Origin: Bacteroidales bacterium UBA1064
GTDB taxonomy: Bacteria > Bacteroidota > Bacteroidia > Bacteroidales > Tenuifilaceae
DNA length: 30,126 bases
Reading direction: 5' to 3'
Assembly: GCA_002316235.1 (NCBI GenBank)
Contig: DCDD01000193.1
Location: forward strand, 1 to 30,126
Shown here: positions 23,653 through 30,126 of the stretch, piece after piece
How the letters are laid out: each line of letters opens with the position of its first letter
Position numbering within the stretch: the stretch's first letter is position 1
The notes under the pieces: model-generated
What the model was told of the DNA's origin: nothing
Database searches by the model: none
The model's input: only the letters and a program-made list of their open reading frames with translations
Translations under genes and position numbers: made by a program

Positions 23653-24723
23653 CTAAGCGTTTTGCTTTTCAAATTCCCTCATACAGTCAACGAGAGCCTG
23701 AACGCTCTCAATTGGGAGTGCGTTATAAGTTGATGCCCTAAATCCGCCAACCGAACGGTGTCCCTTAATTCCAACCATACCGGCTTTTTTGGCAAAATCC
23801 ATAAAAGCATCTTCCTTATCCTTGTACTCGGGTTTCATCACAAAGCATATGTTCATGATAGAGCGTGAATCCTTTTCAACGGTGCCCACAAACATCTTGC
23901 TGCTGTCAATGGCATCGTAGAGCAGCTGGGCTTTTTTCTTGTTTAGCTCATTAATTTTCTCAACGCCGCCAATGCTCTTGACCCACTTCAACGTTTCGCG
24001 CATGGTGAAGATAGCCCCACAGGGAGGGGTGTTGAACATGGAATCCTCCTTGATGTGGGTTCGGTAGTCGAGCATGGTTGGAATCTTTCGGTCAACCTTA
24101 CCGAGAATATCCTCCCGAATAATAACGAACGTAACTCCGGCAGGCCCTACGTTCTTCTGGGCTCCACCGTAGATTAACCCGTATTTCTTTATATCAACAG
24201 GGCGGCTCATAATGTCGGAGCTCATATCGGCAACCAGGGTAACAGGTGAATCGATATCCTCCTTTAGCTCAGTTCCATAAATGGTGTTGTTGGTGGTTAC
24301 GTGGAAGTAGTCAACATCGGTAGGGATTTTAAAGCCCTTGGGGATGTAGGTAAAATTCTTATCGGCAGAAGAGGCTAGTGCAGTGGCATCGCCAAAAATT
24401 TTTGCCTCCTGCAGGGCTTTCTTTGCCCACACTCCGGTTTCGAGGTAAACAGCCTTTTTTTGAAGCAGGTTGTAAGGAACCATGCAGAACTGCAGGCTGG
24501 CACCCCCACCAAGGAATAGGATATGGTAGTTGTCGGGGATATGAAGCAACTCCCGCCACAAGGCTTTAGTTTCATCCATAATTGCTTCAAATTCCTTTGA
24601 ACGATGGGAAATTGTCAGAACCGACATCCCTATTCCATCAAGATCAATCACAGCTTTAGCTGTGTTTTGAAGTGCAACTTCGGGCAGGATACAAGGCCCG
24701 GCATTAAAATTATGTTTCTTCAT
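23653..24723 (-). CDS. serC: phosphoserine aminotransferase
   Basis: PLP-dependent class V aminotransferase that converts 3-phosphohydroxypyruvate and glutamate to phosphoserine (and also serves vitamin B6 synthesis in some bacteria). The 356 residues match the usual ~360. The PLP lysine is K190 in IYGGAQKNVGPAGV, the N-terminus KKHNFNAGPCILPEVAL is typical, and GIKGHRSVGGFRASTYNALP near the C-terminus is the phosphate-binding region. It precedes serA on the same strand, and its -7 box gives a leader of about 28 bases. No serB phosphatase is in the window. Confidence 0.96.
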   Translation of the reverse strand: MKKHNFNAGPCILPEVALQNTAKAVIDLDGIGMSVLTISHRSKEFEAIMDETKALWRELLHIPDNYHILFLGGGASLQFCMVPYNLLQKKAVYLETGVWAKKALQEAKIFGDATALASSADKNFTYIPKGFKIPTDVDYFHVTTNNTIYGTELKEDIDSPVTLVADMSSDIMSRPVDIKKYGLIYGGAQKNVGPAGVTFVIIREDILGKVDRKIPTMLDYRTHIKEDSMFNTPPCGAIFTMRETLKWVKSIGGVEKINELNKKKAQLLYDAIDSSKMFVGTVEKDSRSIMNICFVMKPEYKDKEDAFMDFAKKAGMVGIKGHRSVGGFRASTYNALPIESVQALVDCMREFEKQNA

Positions 24724-24755
24724 GGCATTTAGGATTAAATTTTAACAGATTTCCT

Positions 24756-24763
24756 CAAAGATA
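24756..24763 (-). promoter_or_regulatory. -7 box for serC
   Basis: The minus strand reads TATCTTTG (TAnnTTTG), with expected initiation near 24751, about 28 bases before the ATG. A TTTG lies 22 bases upstream of the box, slightly too far for an ideal -33. Confidence 0.5.
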
Positions 24764-24853
24764 CGTGAAATTTTAAAGTTAAACCCAAACATTTCAATGT
24801 AAATGTTATAAAACATTTACCAGTGAATTCCATTTGCAGGGCAGGTAGGCTAA

Positions 24854-25567
24854 TCAGCAAAGCCTAATAAGACTGCCACCTTTTAGCACTGGAATTGCTG
24901 TTGTTTGGTCCATAGTAAAGCAATAGTCTATAACATCGTCCAAACCCAGCTTCTTAAGCCGGTGCCTTTGGGCTACCTTTTCGAGGTAGGTATGCATATC
25001 GGGGCTGGCTACCTTCCAAAGATCAATAGCGGCGTTGGTGGAGTCGCAAATGGTGGTGAAGTTTCCTGAATTGATCAGGGAGTAAGCTAGGGCACCGGCA
25101 AAAATAGTATCCTCAAGGCAGAATTTTCCCTTCCAACCGGCGCAAAGTATAAGAACATCAGACTGCCCCCCTTTTAAAAATTCAAAGATGGAGGAGAAGT
25201 TTAAGAACGAGGCAATAATAACCGTGTCAGCCTTACTACCCTCCATGATGGCATTGGTGCCGTTGGTGGTGCTGTAAACCACTGTTTTCCCGGACACTTT
25301 ATCGGGAGTAAAGTAGAAAGGCGAATTGCCGAAATCGGCAAAATCGAGCTTCTGGCCATTTCGCTCGGCAACCACCATAAAGCCTTTCTGCTTGTAGGTC
25401 TTGGCCTCGTCAATGCTTCTTACCGGGATAATTTCACTGACGCCATTTTTAAACATGGTGCAGATTACAGAGGTAGCCCTAAGGATATCAACCACCACAA
25501 CAATCTTACTCTTCGGGTCGAAGCATCCGAATTCAGATTGGGAAAGGGCAACTTCAATGGTGTTCAC
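24854..25567 (-). CDS. ComB-family 2-phosphosulfolactate phosphatase-like protein
   Basis: A 237-residue Mg-dependent phosphatase-fold protein of the ComB family. The family pattern is clear in VVVVDILRATSVICTMFKNGVSEIIPV, in the RNGQKLDFADFGNSP loop, in TVVYSTTNGTNAI and in ILCAGWKGKFCLEDTIFAGAL. In methanogens ComB makes sulfolactate for coenzyme M; this organism is unlikely to make coenzyme M, and many bacterial homologues have no known substrate. It lies 50 bases after gcvT and 130 bases before serC on the same strand, but a terminator-like hairpin separates it from gcvT. Whether it acts on sulfolactate phosphate or another phosphoester is open. Confidence 0.85.
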   Translation of the reverse strand: MNTIEVALSQSEFGCFDPKSKIVVVVDILRATSVICTMFKNGVSEIIPVRSIDEAKTYKQKGFMVVAERNGQKLDFADFGNSPFYFTPDKVSGKTVVYSTTNGTNAIMEGSKADTVIIASFLNFSSIFEFLKGGQSDVLILCAGWKGKFCLEDTIFAGALAYSLINSGNFTTICDSTNAAIDLWKVASPDMHTYLEKVAQRHRLKKLGLDDVIDYCFTMDQTTAIPVLKGGSLIRLC

Positions 25568-25588
25568 TTTACACTTGGTTTAAAAGTT

Positions 25589-25610
25589 AAGGGGGCAAGG
25601 CCCCCTTTTT
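25589..25610 (-). terminator. hairpin between gcvT and the comB-like gene
   Basis: AAGGGGGC (25589-25596) pairs with GCCCCCTT (25600-25607) around a 3-base loop, 7 bases after the gcvT stop. On the minus strand the following sequence TTAACTTTTAA is only moderately T-rich, so it may attenuate rather than fully stop transcription into comB. On the plus strand it ends in five Ts. Confidence 0.6.
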
Positions 25611-25616
25611 GGTAGG

Positions 25617-26726
25617 TTACAATTTTACCTGGTGAAATGGCGGCTTAACGATTTTTGCCTTCAGCTTCTTGTCGCGAATTCCAATGAAGATTTCGCTGCC
25701 ATCGTTCCAAAATCCCTTTTTGATGTAGCCCATGCCAATACCCAGCTTGGTTAGGGGCGACATGGTTCCTGAGGTAACCTCGCCAATCGGGTTACCCTGA
25801 GCATCAAAAATGGGGTAGTGCTGGCGGGGTACACCCCTATCAATCATTACAAATCCTTTAAGCCTGCGTTCGGTACCCTCATTTTTCTGTTTTTCCCAAA
25901 GTTCACGGCTAATGAAGTTCTTACCTGGAACAAACTTGGTAATCCAGCCCAATCCGGCTTCAATAGCCGACGTGGAATCGTTAAGGTCGTTTCCGTAGAG
26001 GCAAAATCCTGCCTCCAGCCTAAGGGTATCGCGCGCACCAAGCCCAATGGGCTTAATACCGAACTCTTTCCCTGCATCAAAAACCGCTTTCCAGAGCTTG
26101 TCGGCATCTTCAGGGCTACAGTATATTTCGCAACCCCCGGCACCGGTATAGCCAGTGGTGGAGAATATTACCTCCCGGATACCGGCAAAGGGAATTTTTT
26201 TAAAGGTGTAGTACTCCATGTCGGTAACATTTGCGGAAGTTAGCTTCTGCATGGCCTTAAGGGCAAGCGGTCCCTGAATGGCCAGCTGGGCAAACTCATC
26301 GGAGGCGTTGTAGAGCTCCTTACCTGGAGTCAGGCCAAACCTTTGCCCCTGCTGGCATAGCCAACTCCAATCTTTTTCTATGTTTGCAGCGTTAATAACC
26401 AAAAAGTACGTTTGCTCATCAAACCTGTAAACCAGAAGGTCGTCAACAATTCCCCCCTTATCATTGGGGAAGCAGCTATACTGCACCTTTCCGTTGGTTA
26501 ACGCTGAAACATCATTGCTGGTAACGGTTTGTAGAAATTCAAGGGCATTTGGCCCCTTTACCCAAACCTCACCCATGTGGGAAACGTCAAATACGCCCAC
26601 CTTTTCCCGAACAGTTATATGTTCGTCGCTGATTCCGGAATATTCGATAGGCATGTTGTAGCCTGCAAAAGGCGCCATACGTGCTCCCAACTCTATGTGA
26701 TACTTGGTGAATGGAGTGTTTTTCAT
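25617..26726 (-). CDS. gcvT: glycine cleavage system aminomethyltransferase (T protein)
   Basis: Transfers the methylene carbon from aminomethyl-H-protein to tetrahydrofolate and releases ammonia. The 369 residues are normal for GcvT. Family features: GARMAPFAGYNMPIEY near the N-terminus, VFDVSHMGEVWVKG, TGYTGAGGCEIYC, and the folate-site stretch GLGARDTLRLEAGFCLYGNDL. The C-terminal barrel with GEVTSGTMSP is present. No gcvH or gcvP is in the window. It heads the same-strand series leading to serC and serA, which fits its position in serine-glycine-one-carbon flow. A candidate promoter lies about 165 bases upstream, implying an unusually long leader. Confidence 0.96.
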   Translation of the reverse strand: MKNTPFTKYHIELGARMAPFAGYNMPIEYSGISDEHITVREKVGVFDVSHMGEVWVKGPNALEFLQTVTSNDVSALTNGKVQYSCFPNDKGGIVDDLLVYRFDEQTYFLVINAANIEKDWSWLCQQGQRFGLTPGKELYNASDEFAQLAIQGPLALKAMQKLTSANVTDMEYYTFKKIPFAGIREVIFSTTGYTGAGGCEIYCSPEDADKLWKAVFDAGKEFGIKPIGLGARDTLRLEAGFCLYGNDLNDSTSAIEAGLGWITKFVPGKNFISRELWEKQKNEGTERRLKGFVMIDRGVPRQHYPIFDAQGNPIGEVTSGTMSPLTKLGIGMGYIKKGFWNDGSEIFIGIRDKKLKAKIVKPPFHQVKL

Positions 26727-26893
26727 CTGCTTACTGTTTAACTGGTAGTTTTATGATATAGTAACGTATTGCTTGCATTTGAACATAAACCGTTATTTTA
26801 ATAGAAAACATCGGCCACCTGCTGGATGTGAGCCGGAGTGGCATTTTATTGGTTGGCTAACACCCGTATTTATCATGTACACTACTACACCTG

Positions 26894-26924
26894 CAAAGCT
26901 ACTTTTTTTAAATGTCTTATTAAA
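26894..26924 (-). promoter_or_regulatory. candidate gcvT promoter (TTTA -N19- TAGCTTTG)
   Basis: The minus strand has a perfect TAnnTTTG box, TAGCTTTG (26901-26894), preceded at 19 bases by TTTA (one mismatch to TTTG). It would start transcription near 26889, leaving a leader of about 160 bases before gcvT. Confidence 0.45.
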
Positions 26925-27020
26925 ATTAAAAGTTACCAACTGCAGTAAGATATGTTGTAAAGCAGAAAAGCAGCAATACTAGCTAGCTAAGCTCAATTTT
27001 TTTGCATAGGATAACATTTT

Positions 27021-27051
27021 TTTGTATTGATTAATTTTTTTGTTACTTTAG
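27021..27051 (+). promoter_or_regulatory. promoter of the Hpt-STAS operon (TTTG -N19- TACTTTAG)
   Basis: TTTG (27021-27024) and TACTTTAG (27044-27051, one mismatch to TAnnTTTG) are 19 bases apart. Initiation near 27056 would give a leader of about 12 bases before the ATG at 27068. Confidence 0.5.
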
Positions 27052-27067
27052 GGTACTAAATGGCGGT

Positions 27068-27436
27068 ATGGGAATGACATCAAATGAAGCGGCAAAGCAT
27101 GTAAATCTGGAGATCTTAAAGGAGATTTCCGATGGAAATACTGATTTAATGGTCGATTTAATCAACCTATTTATTGGTCAAGTAAGAACATTTAGCGATC
27201 AACTTGAACTCTACAACAGGAAGAAGGATTATGAGTGTATGGCGAAGTTGGCGCATAAAATTAAGAACTCTGTAGCCATGATGGGTATTGACGAGCTTTC
27301 CTCCGACATGAAAAAACTGGAACGCCTGGCTCAGGAGGGCAAGAAAACAAACTTGTATGATAATTTTATTGAAAGATTTAAGAAAATATCAGGCGAGGCA
27401 GTGATTGAGCTCAAGGCAATCCTCAATAGTCTTTAA
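27068..27436 (+). CDS. stand-alone Hpt (histidine phosphotransfer) domain protein
   Basis: A 122-residue all-helical phosphotransfer protein. The phosphorylatable histidine is H63 in KLAHKIKNSVAMMGIDEL, matching the AHxLK(G/N)S core of Hpt domains. A helix before it (LMVDLINLFIGQVRTF) and two after it complete the four-helix bundle. It has no kinase, receiver or membrane domain of its own, so it must relay phosphate between a hybrid kinase and a response regulator encoded elsewhere. A second ATG at 27074 is an alternative start. The STAS gene follows after 18 bases, so the two form an operon. Confidence 0.88.
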   Translation: MGMTSNEAAKHVNLEILKEISDGNTDLMVDLINLFIGQVRTFSDQLELYNRKKDYECMAKLAHKIKNSVAMMGIDELSSDMKKLERLAQEGKKTNLYDNFIERFKKISGEAVIELKAILNSL

Positions 27437-27454
27437 CCCTAAAACCTTACAATC

Positions 27455-27790
27455 ATGATCGAGGTTGAGAAAATTAACGATGCAATGGTTATTTCCTTTG
27501 GGAGTGATAATAAGCTCAACGTTACCGTCACCCAAAAGATTAAAACCGAGATTATCAAGCTGATTGATCCAAACTCCAAAATTATTTTAAACCTAAGCGG
27601 CGTGAGCTACATTGACAGTACTGGTTTTGGCATGCTACTCTCCATTCTCAGACACTGCAAGAATTCCAACTCCCAGCTAAAGCTCTGCAACATATCGCCC
27701 GAGGTAATGGAGCTTATAAAGCTACTGCAGCTCCAAAACATTTTTGACATCCGCGAGGGGGTTAACGAAAGCCTTAAAAGCTTCTGCTAG
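27455..27790 (+). CDS. STAS-domain protein (anti-sigma factor antagonist / RsbV-SpoIIAA type)
   Basis: A 111-residue single STAS domain. The loop that is phosphorylated in SpoIIAA/RsbV is present as SYIDSTGFGMLLS, with D54, S55, T56 and G57; by alignment T56 takes the place of the phospho-serine. The rest (IILNLSGV..., SQLKLCNISPEVMELIKLLQL) follows the fold. Family members switch partner proteins by phosphorylation with an RsbW-like kinase and a PP2C phosphatase; neither is in the window. Co-transcription with an Hpt protein suggests input from a His-Asp relay, which is inferred from context. It converges on the receptor gene across a strong hairpin. Confidence 0.88.
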   Translation: MIEVEKINDAMVISFGSDNKLNVTVTQKIKTEIIKLIDPNSKIILNLSGVSYIDSTGFGMLLSILRHCKNSNSQLKLCNISPEVMELIKLLQLQNIFDIREGVNESLKSFC

Positions 27791-27882
27791 CTAATACCCC
27801 CTGTTAATTTGTAATATACCTTTGGAGCAATATGCTTTATATCGCTTGTAAATAATAGCTTCTCGTTAAATAAACCTGCATT

Positions 27883-27920
27883 ATACAAAAGGCGAAGCAG
27901 TGTTGCTTCGCCCTTTGTAT
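27883..27920. terminator. bidirectional terminator-like hairpin
   Basis: ATACAAAAGGCGAAGCA (27883-27899) pairs with TGCTTCGCCCTTTGTAT (27904-27920) over 17 positions with one mismatch and a 4-base loop. It lies between the convergent STAS gene and the TonB-type receptor gene (stop at 27934) and can serve both. Confidence 0.65.
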
Positions 27921-27933
27921 GGCGGGGTAAACC

Positions 27934-30126
27934 CTACTCCATGAAGTCGTTTGTTTGGTCCATTTCAGCGTCGTTAACCTTTCGGGCTTTATAGTTATTA
28001 ATCTTATAGGAGAACCCGACAAACAGCATCTGGCTATTTCTCCAATTTTCGCTGTAGGAGGTAAAGTTGGTGTCCCAGGAGTTTGATCTAGATTTCTGGG
28101 TGTTAAAAATATCGCTAGCCCTAACAGTAATGGTACCTTTGTTATTAAGTACCGATATTCTGGCACCCAAATCAACCCAGTACATTTCCTTGGTTTTTCC
28201 CTGCGCCCCACCGATTGAATGAAACCCGTTACCGGTTCCACTAGCCGAGAGAATTGGTGACCTGTAGTTACCGTTTACCTGAATGTCAATTTTTTTCTTA
28301 ATGTTGAAAAATGAGGTGAGCTTAGCTGTCCATGCCGTTCCCTCATCGGCGCCATTAACAATATCGCCATAAAGCTTAGTCTTAAAGTAGCTATAGCTGG
28401 CATTCAGCCGCCACCATTTAGTCAGGTTCTGAGTAACCACCCCCTCAACCCCGTAACTTTTATTATGCGACAGGTTAATAAAAGTAGAAAGGGTGGTAAC
28501 CGAGTCAACCAAGGCCAGCTTCCGGGAAAATCCGTTTTGGGTGTCGCGGTAGTAAACCGAAGCGCTTACCTTGGTTGAAGGAAAGTTAAGTCCGTAGTTA
28601 AAATCGAGCGATGTGGTGAACTCGGGTTCAAGGTAGGGGTTACCCATTGACCAGTTGTACTTATCCGCAGTGTTAAGGAACGGGTTGAGTATCCATGTCA
28701 TTGGCCGGTTAACCCTTCGGCTGTACGACACCTGAAAGCTGTTGCTGGAATTAGGCTCCCACCTAATATGGGCGCTAGGGAAAAAGTTTAACCGGTTGGT
28801 ATCAGCCACCTCGCCTGTAGTTTGCTGGTCGGACTTGGCAATTTGATCCTCCACGCGAACACCAAGCTGGTAGCTGAATTTGCCCTGGCCAAAGCTGTTG
28901 GAGTAAATGCCGTAGGCTGCATATATCTGCTCATCGTAAATAAAATGGTTGGAACGTGTAGAATCAAAATCCCAGGTATTTAACCCTGTATTGAAAATAT
29001 CGTACTGGTAATCGGAATCGCTTTTCCGAATGGTGCTCTTTACTCCAGCCTCCAGCCTGCCGCCATTTCCAACAGGGCGAACATAGTCGGTTTGGAAGGT
29101 TAGCGTATTAGACCAGCTGTCGGTGTTTGACCTTTCGCTCGAAACTTCAGGTACGCTGTTTATAAAGGCGTTGTTGCTGATGTTGCTTTTGTCGTCGTTA
29201 CCAAACCTGGAAAAATATAAGTCAGCAGTCCATTCTTTACCAGGCGCATCATAAGTTTTCTTGAAGTTGAGGGAGTACATTTGCCCTAAACCACCTGAGT
29301 TTCCAATGTTATTCCTGTCCTCCAAACTAGAGTATGAGCTGTAGCTATTGCTACTATTTGAGGCAGTGAGGTTTTTGCTGTCAAAATCCCTGATATTGAG
29401 GTTCCCTGTGAATGAAAGGGTGGCTTTCGGACCCAAGGAGTAGTCGAATCCACCCCTAAGACTATGAAATGCTCCATTCCTTACTCCACTAGTATTTTGA
29501 GCAAGAAAAGAAAGCGAATCCATGCTCCCGTCGCTGTCAAGAAAGGATGTTCGTTTGGCAATGGAGTTAAAATTTCTGTCCATTACCCTGAAATCGTAAT
29601 TTGCAAAAATGTTCCACTTGTTCCTGTTCCAGTTAAAGTTCAAGGTTCCATTATACTGTCCACCAGTACCTAGCATTATGCTTGCCATACCGTTGTACCC
29701 CGGATCCTTCTTTTTCTTGAGCACGATGTTAATTATACCCGAGAGCCCATCGGGGTCGTATCGGGCAGATGGGTTGGTAATTACCTCAACGCTCTCAATC
29801 ATCTGAGCCGGCAGTTCATCGAGGCTGGTTAGGTTAGAAGGGCGACCATCAATAAGAACGTTAACATTTTCGCTACCCCGTAGGCTGATATTTCCTTCTG
29901 TATCCACATTAACCGATGGAACATTTTGTAAAACATCAATGGCAGTTCCCCCCTGGCTGGCAATATCCTTTTCAACATTAATTACCTTCTTATCAAGGTT
30001 ATACTGAAGCATACGCTTTTCGCCTGTAATCACTACATCGCTAAGGTTTTCGTATGCCTGCACTATCATAATTTTCCCAATGTTAACCTCAGGAGTACGT
30101 GGGCTAACAGCTATACCTTGGAATCT
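27934..30126 (-). CDS. TonB-dependent-receptor-like outer-membrane protein (5' end outside window)
   Basis: 730 residues are visible, and the frame stays open to the window edge with codons reading TPEVNIGKIMIVQ, typical of the end of an N-terminal carboxypeptidase-regulatory-like (CarboxypepD_reg) domain. A TonB plug follows: AIDVLQNVPSVNVDTEGNIS, LRGSENVNVLIDGRPS, IESVEVITNPSARYDPDG and GIINIVLKKK. The rest is a long beta barrel of the OMP_b-brl_3 type with many aromatic Tyr/Trp-rich strands, ending MLFVGFSYKINNYKARK plus a polar tail. Such proteins sit in the outer membrane and may take up or bind ligands with TonB help; no SusD partner is visible. The signal peptide and true start lie beyond 30126. 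The ATG at 30069 is internal. Confidence 0.9.
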   Translation of the reverse strand, partial: RFQGIAVSPRTPEVNIGKIMIVQAYENLSDVVITGEKRMLQYNLDKKVINVEKDIASQGGTAIDVLQNVPSVNVDTEGNISLRGSENVNVLIDGRPSNLTSLDELPAQMIESVEVITNPSARYDPDGLSGIINIVLKKKKDPGYNGMASIMLGTGGQYNGTLNFNWNRNKWNIFANYDFRVMDRNFNSIAKRTSFLDSDGSMDSLSFLAQNTSGVRNGAFHSLRGGFDYSLGPKATLSFTGNLNIRDFDSKNLTASNSSNSYSSYSSLEDRNNIGNSGGLGQMYSLNFKKTYDAPGKEWTADLYFSRFGNDDKSNISNNAFINSVPEVSSERSNTDSWSNTLTFQTDYVRPVGNGGRLEAGVKSTIRKSDSDYQYDIFNTGLNTWDFDSTRSNHFIYDEQIYAAYGIYSNSFGQGKFSYQLGVRVEDQIAKSDQQTTGEVADTNRLNFFPSAHIRWEPNSSNSFQVSYSRRVNRPMTWILNPFLNTADKYNWSMGNPYLEPEFTTSLDFNYGLNFPSTKVSASVYYRDTQNGFSRKLALVDSVTTLSTFINLSHNKSYGVEGVVTQNLTKWWRLNASYSYFKTKLYGDIVNGADEGTAWTAKLTSFFNIKKKIDIQVNGNYRSPILSASGTGNGFHSIGGAQGKTKEMYWVDLGARISVLNNKGTITVRASDIFNTQKSRSNSWDTNFTSYSENWRNSQMLFVGFSYKINNYKARKVNDAEMDQTNDFME

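Larger units (their letters stand above)
26727..27067. other. divergent intergenic region between gcvT and the Hpt gene
   Basis: 341 bases. It holds candidate promoters for gcvT (-) and the Hpt gene (+). The ~160-base putative gcvT leader includes a possible weak hairpin (GCCAC 26814-26818 with GTGGC 26838-26842). I looked for glycine-riboswitch-like motifs and see none. No open frame resembles a gene. Confidence 0.5.

Noticed and set aside
26814..26842. Glycine riboswitch upstream of gcvT
   Set aside because: Only a weak 5-bp hairpin is present; no conserved aptamer motifs are visible.

Overview
The window comes from the chromosome of a Bacteroidota bacterium, most likely a member of the Bacteroidales. 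Four things point there: the fused murF-alr gene, the Bacteroides/Entamoeba-type SerA in a serC-serA-DUF1015 series, an outer-membrane TonB-type receptor with an OMP_b-brl_3 barrel, and the many TAnnTTTG -7 boxes (several with a TTTG -33 box 18-19 bases upstream) in place of Shine-Dalgarno-led genes. Nearly all of it is core metabolism and envelope biogenesis. I see no rRNA, tRNA, CRISPR array, prophage or intact insertion sequence.

Layout. 1-4720 (+): the 3' part of tgt, then lptG (LPS export permease) and the murF-alr fusion (peptidoglycan). 4729-8024 (-): a Crp/Fnr-type regulator, glutamine-dependent NAD synthetase and a small secreted beta-barrel protein. 8439-9260 (+): ispE. 9314-11232 (-): a biotin carrier protein and an acyl-CoA carboxyltransferase. 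11623-14261 (+): pruA and an FAH-family hydrolase. 14331-16810 (-): a BaiN/YhiN-like flavoprotein, an HD-domain protein and a small HTH protein. 16957-18665 (+): a HAD phosphatase and a HEAT-like protein. 18728-20414 (-): yggS and a dihydroorotate-dehydrogenase-like protein. 20887-26726 (-): a serine/one-carbon series gcvT, comB-like, serC, serA, DUF1015. 27068-27790 (+): a two-gene Hpt/STAS signalling module. 27934-30126 (-): a TonB-type outer-membrane receptor whose 5' end lies outside the window.

How the genes work together. SerA and SerC carry out the first two steps of serine synthesis. GcvT acts downstream in glycine/one-carbon flow. The DUF1015 protein, with a DGHHR motif, is the best candidate here for an uncharacterised serine-linked function. 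LptG, MurF-Alr and IspE serve the envelope and isoprenoid supply. The carboxyltransferase and biotin carrier form a partial acyl-CoA carboxylase or decarboxylase whose remaining subunits are not in the window.

The least ordinary content is in the spacers: a decayed four-helix-bundle (S23-type) gene between serA and DUF1015, bracketed by inverted copies of TGAAAAGTTAA; a structured repeat at about 17995-18050 whose spurious translation has the PGRC...APSG pattern; a 13-bp inverted repeat based on TGTCATTCTGA between serC and serA; and a terminator hairpin at 16492-16525 that overlaps a near-consensus promoter for the next gene. Among proteins, the Tgt has lost all three zinc-binding cysteines and SerA carries lysine where the usual catalytic histidine sits. 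I found no clear multi-gene system that is certainly new.
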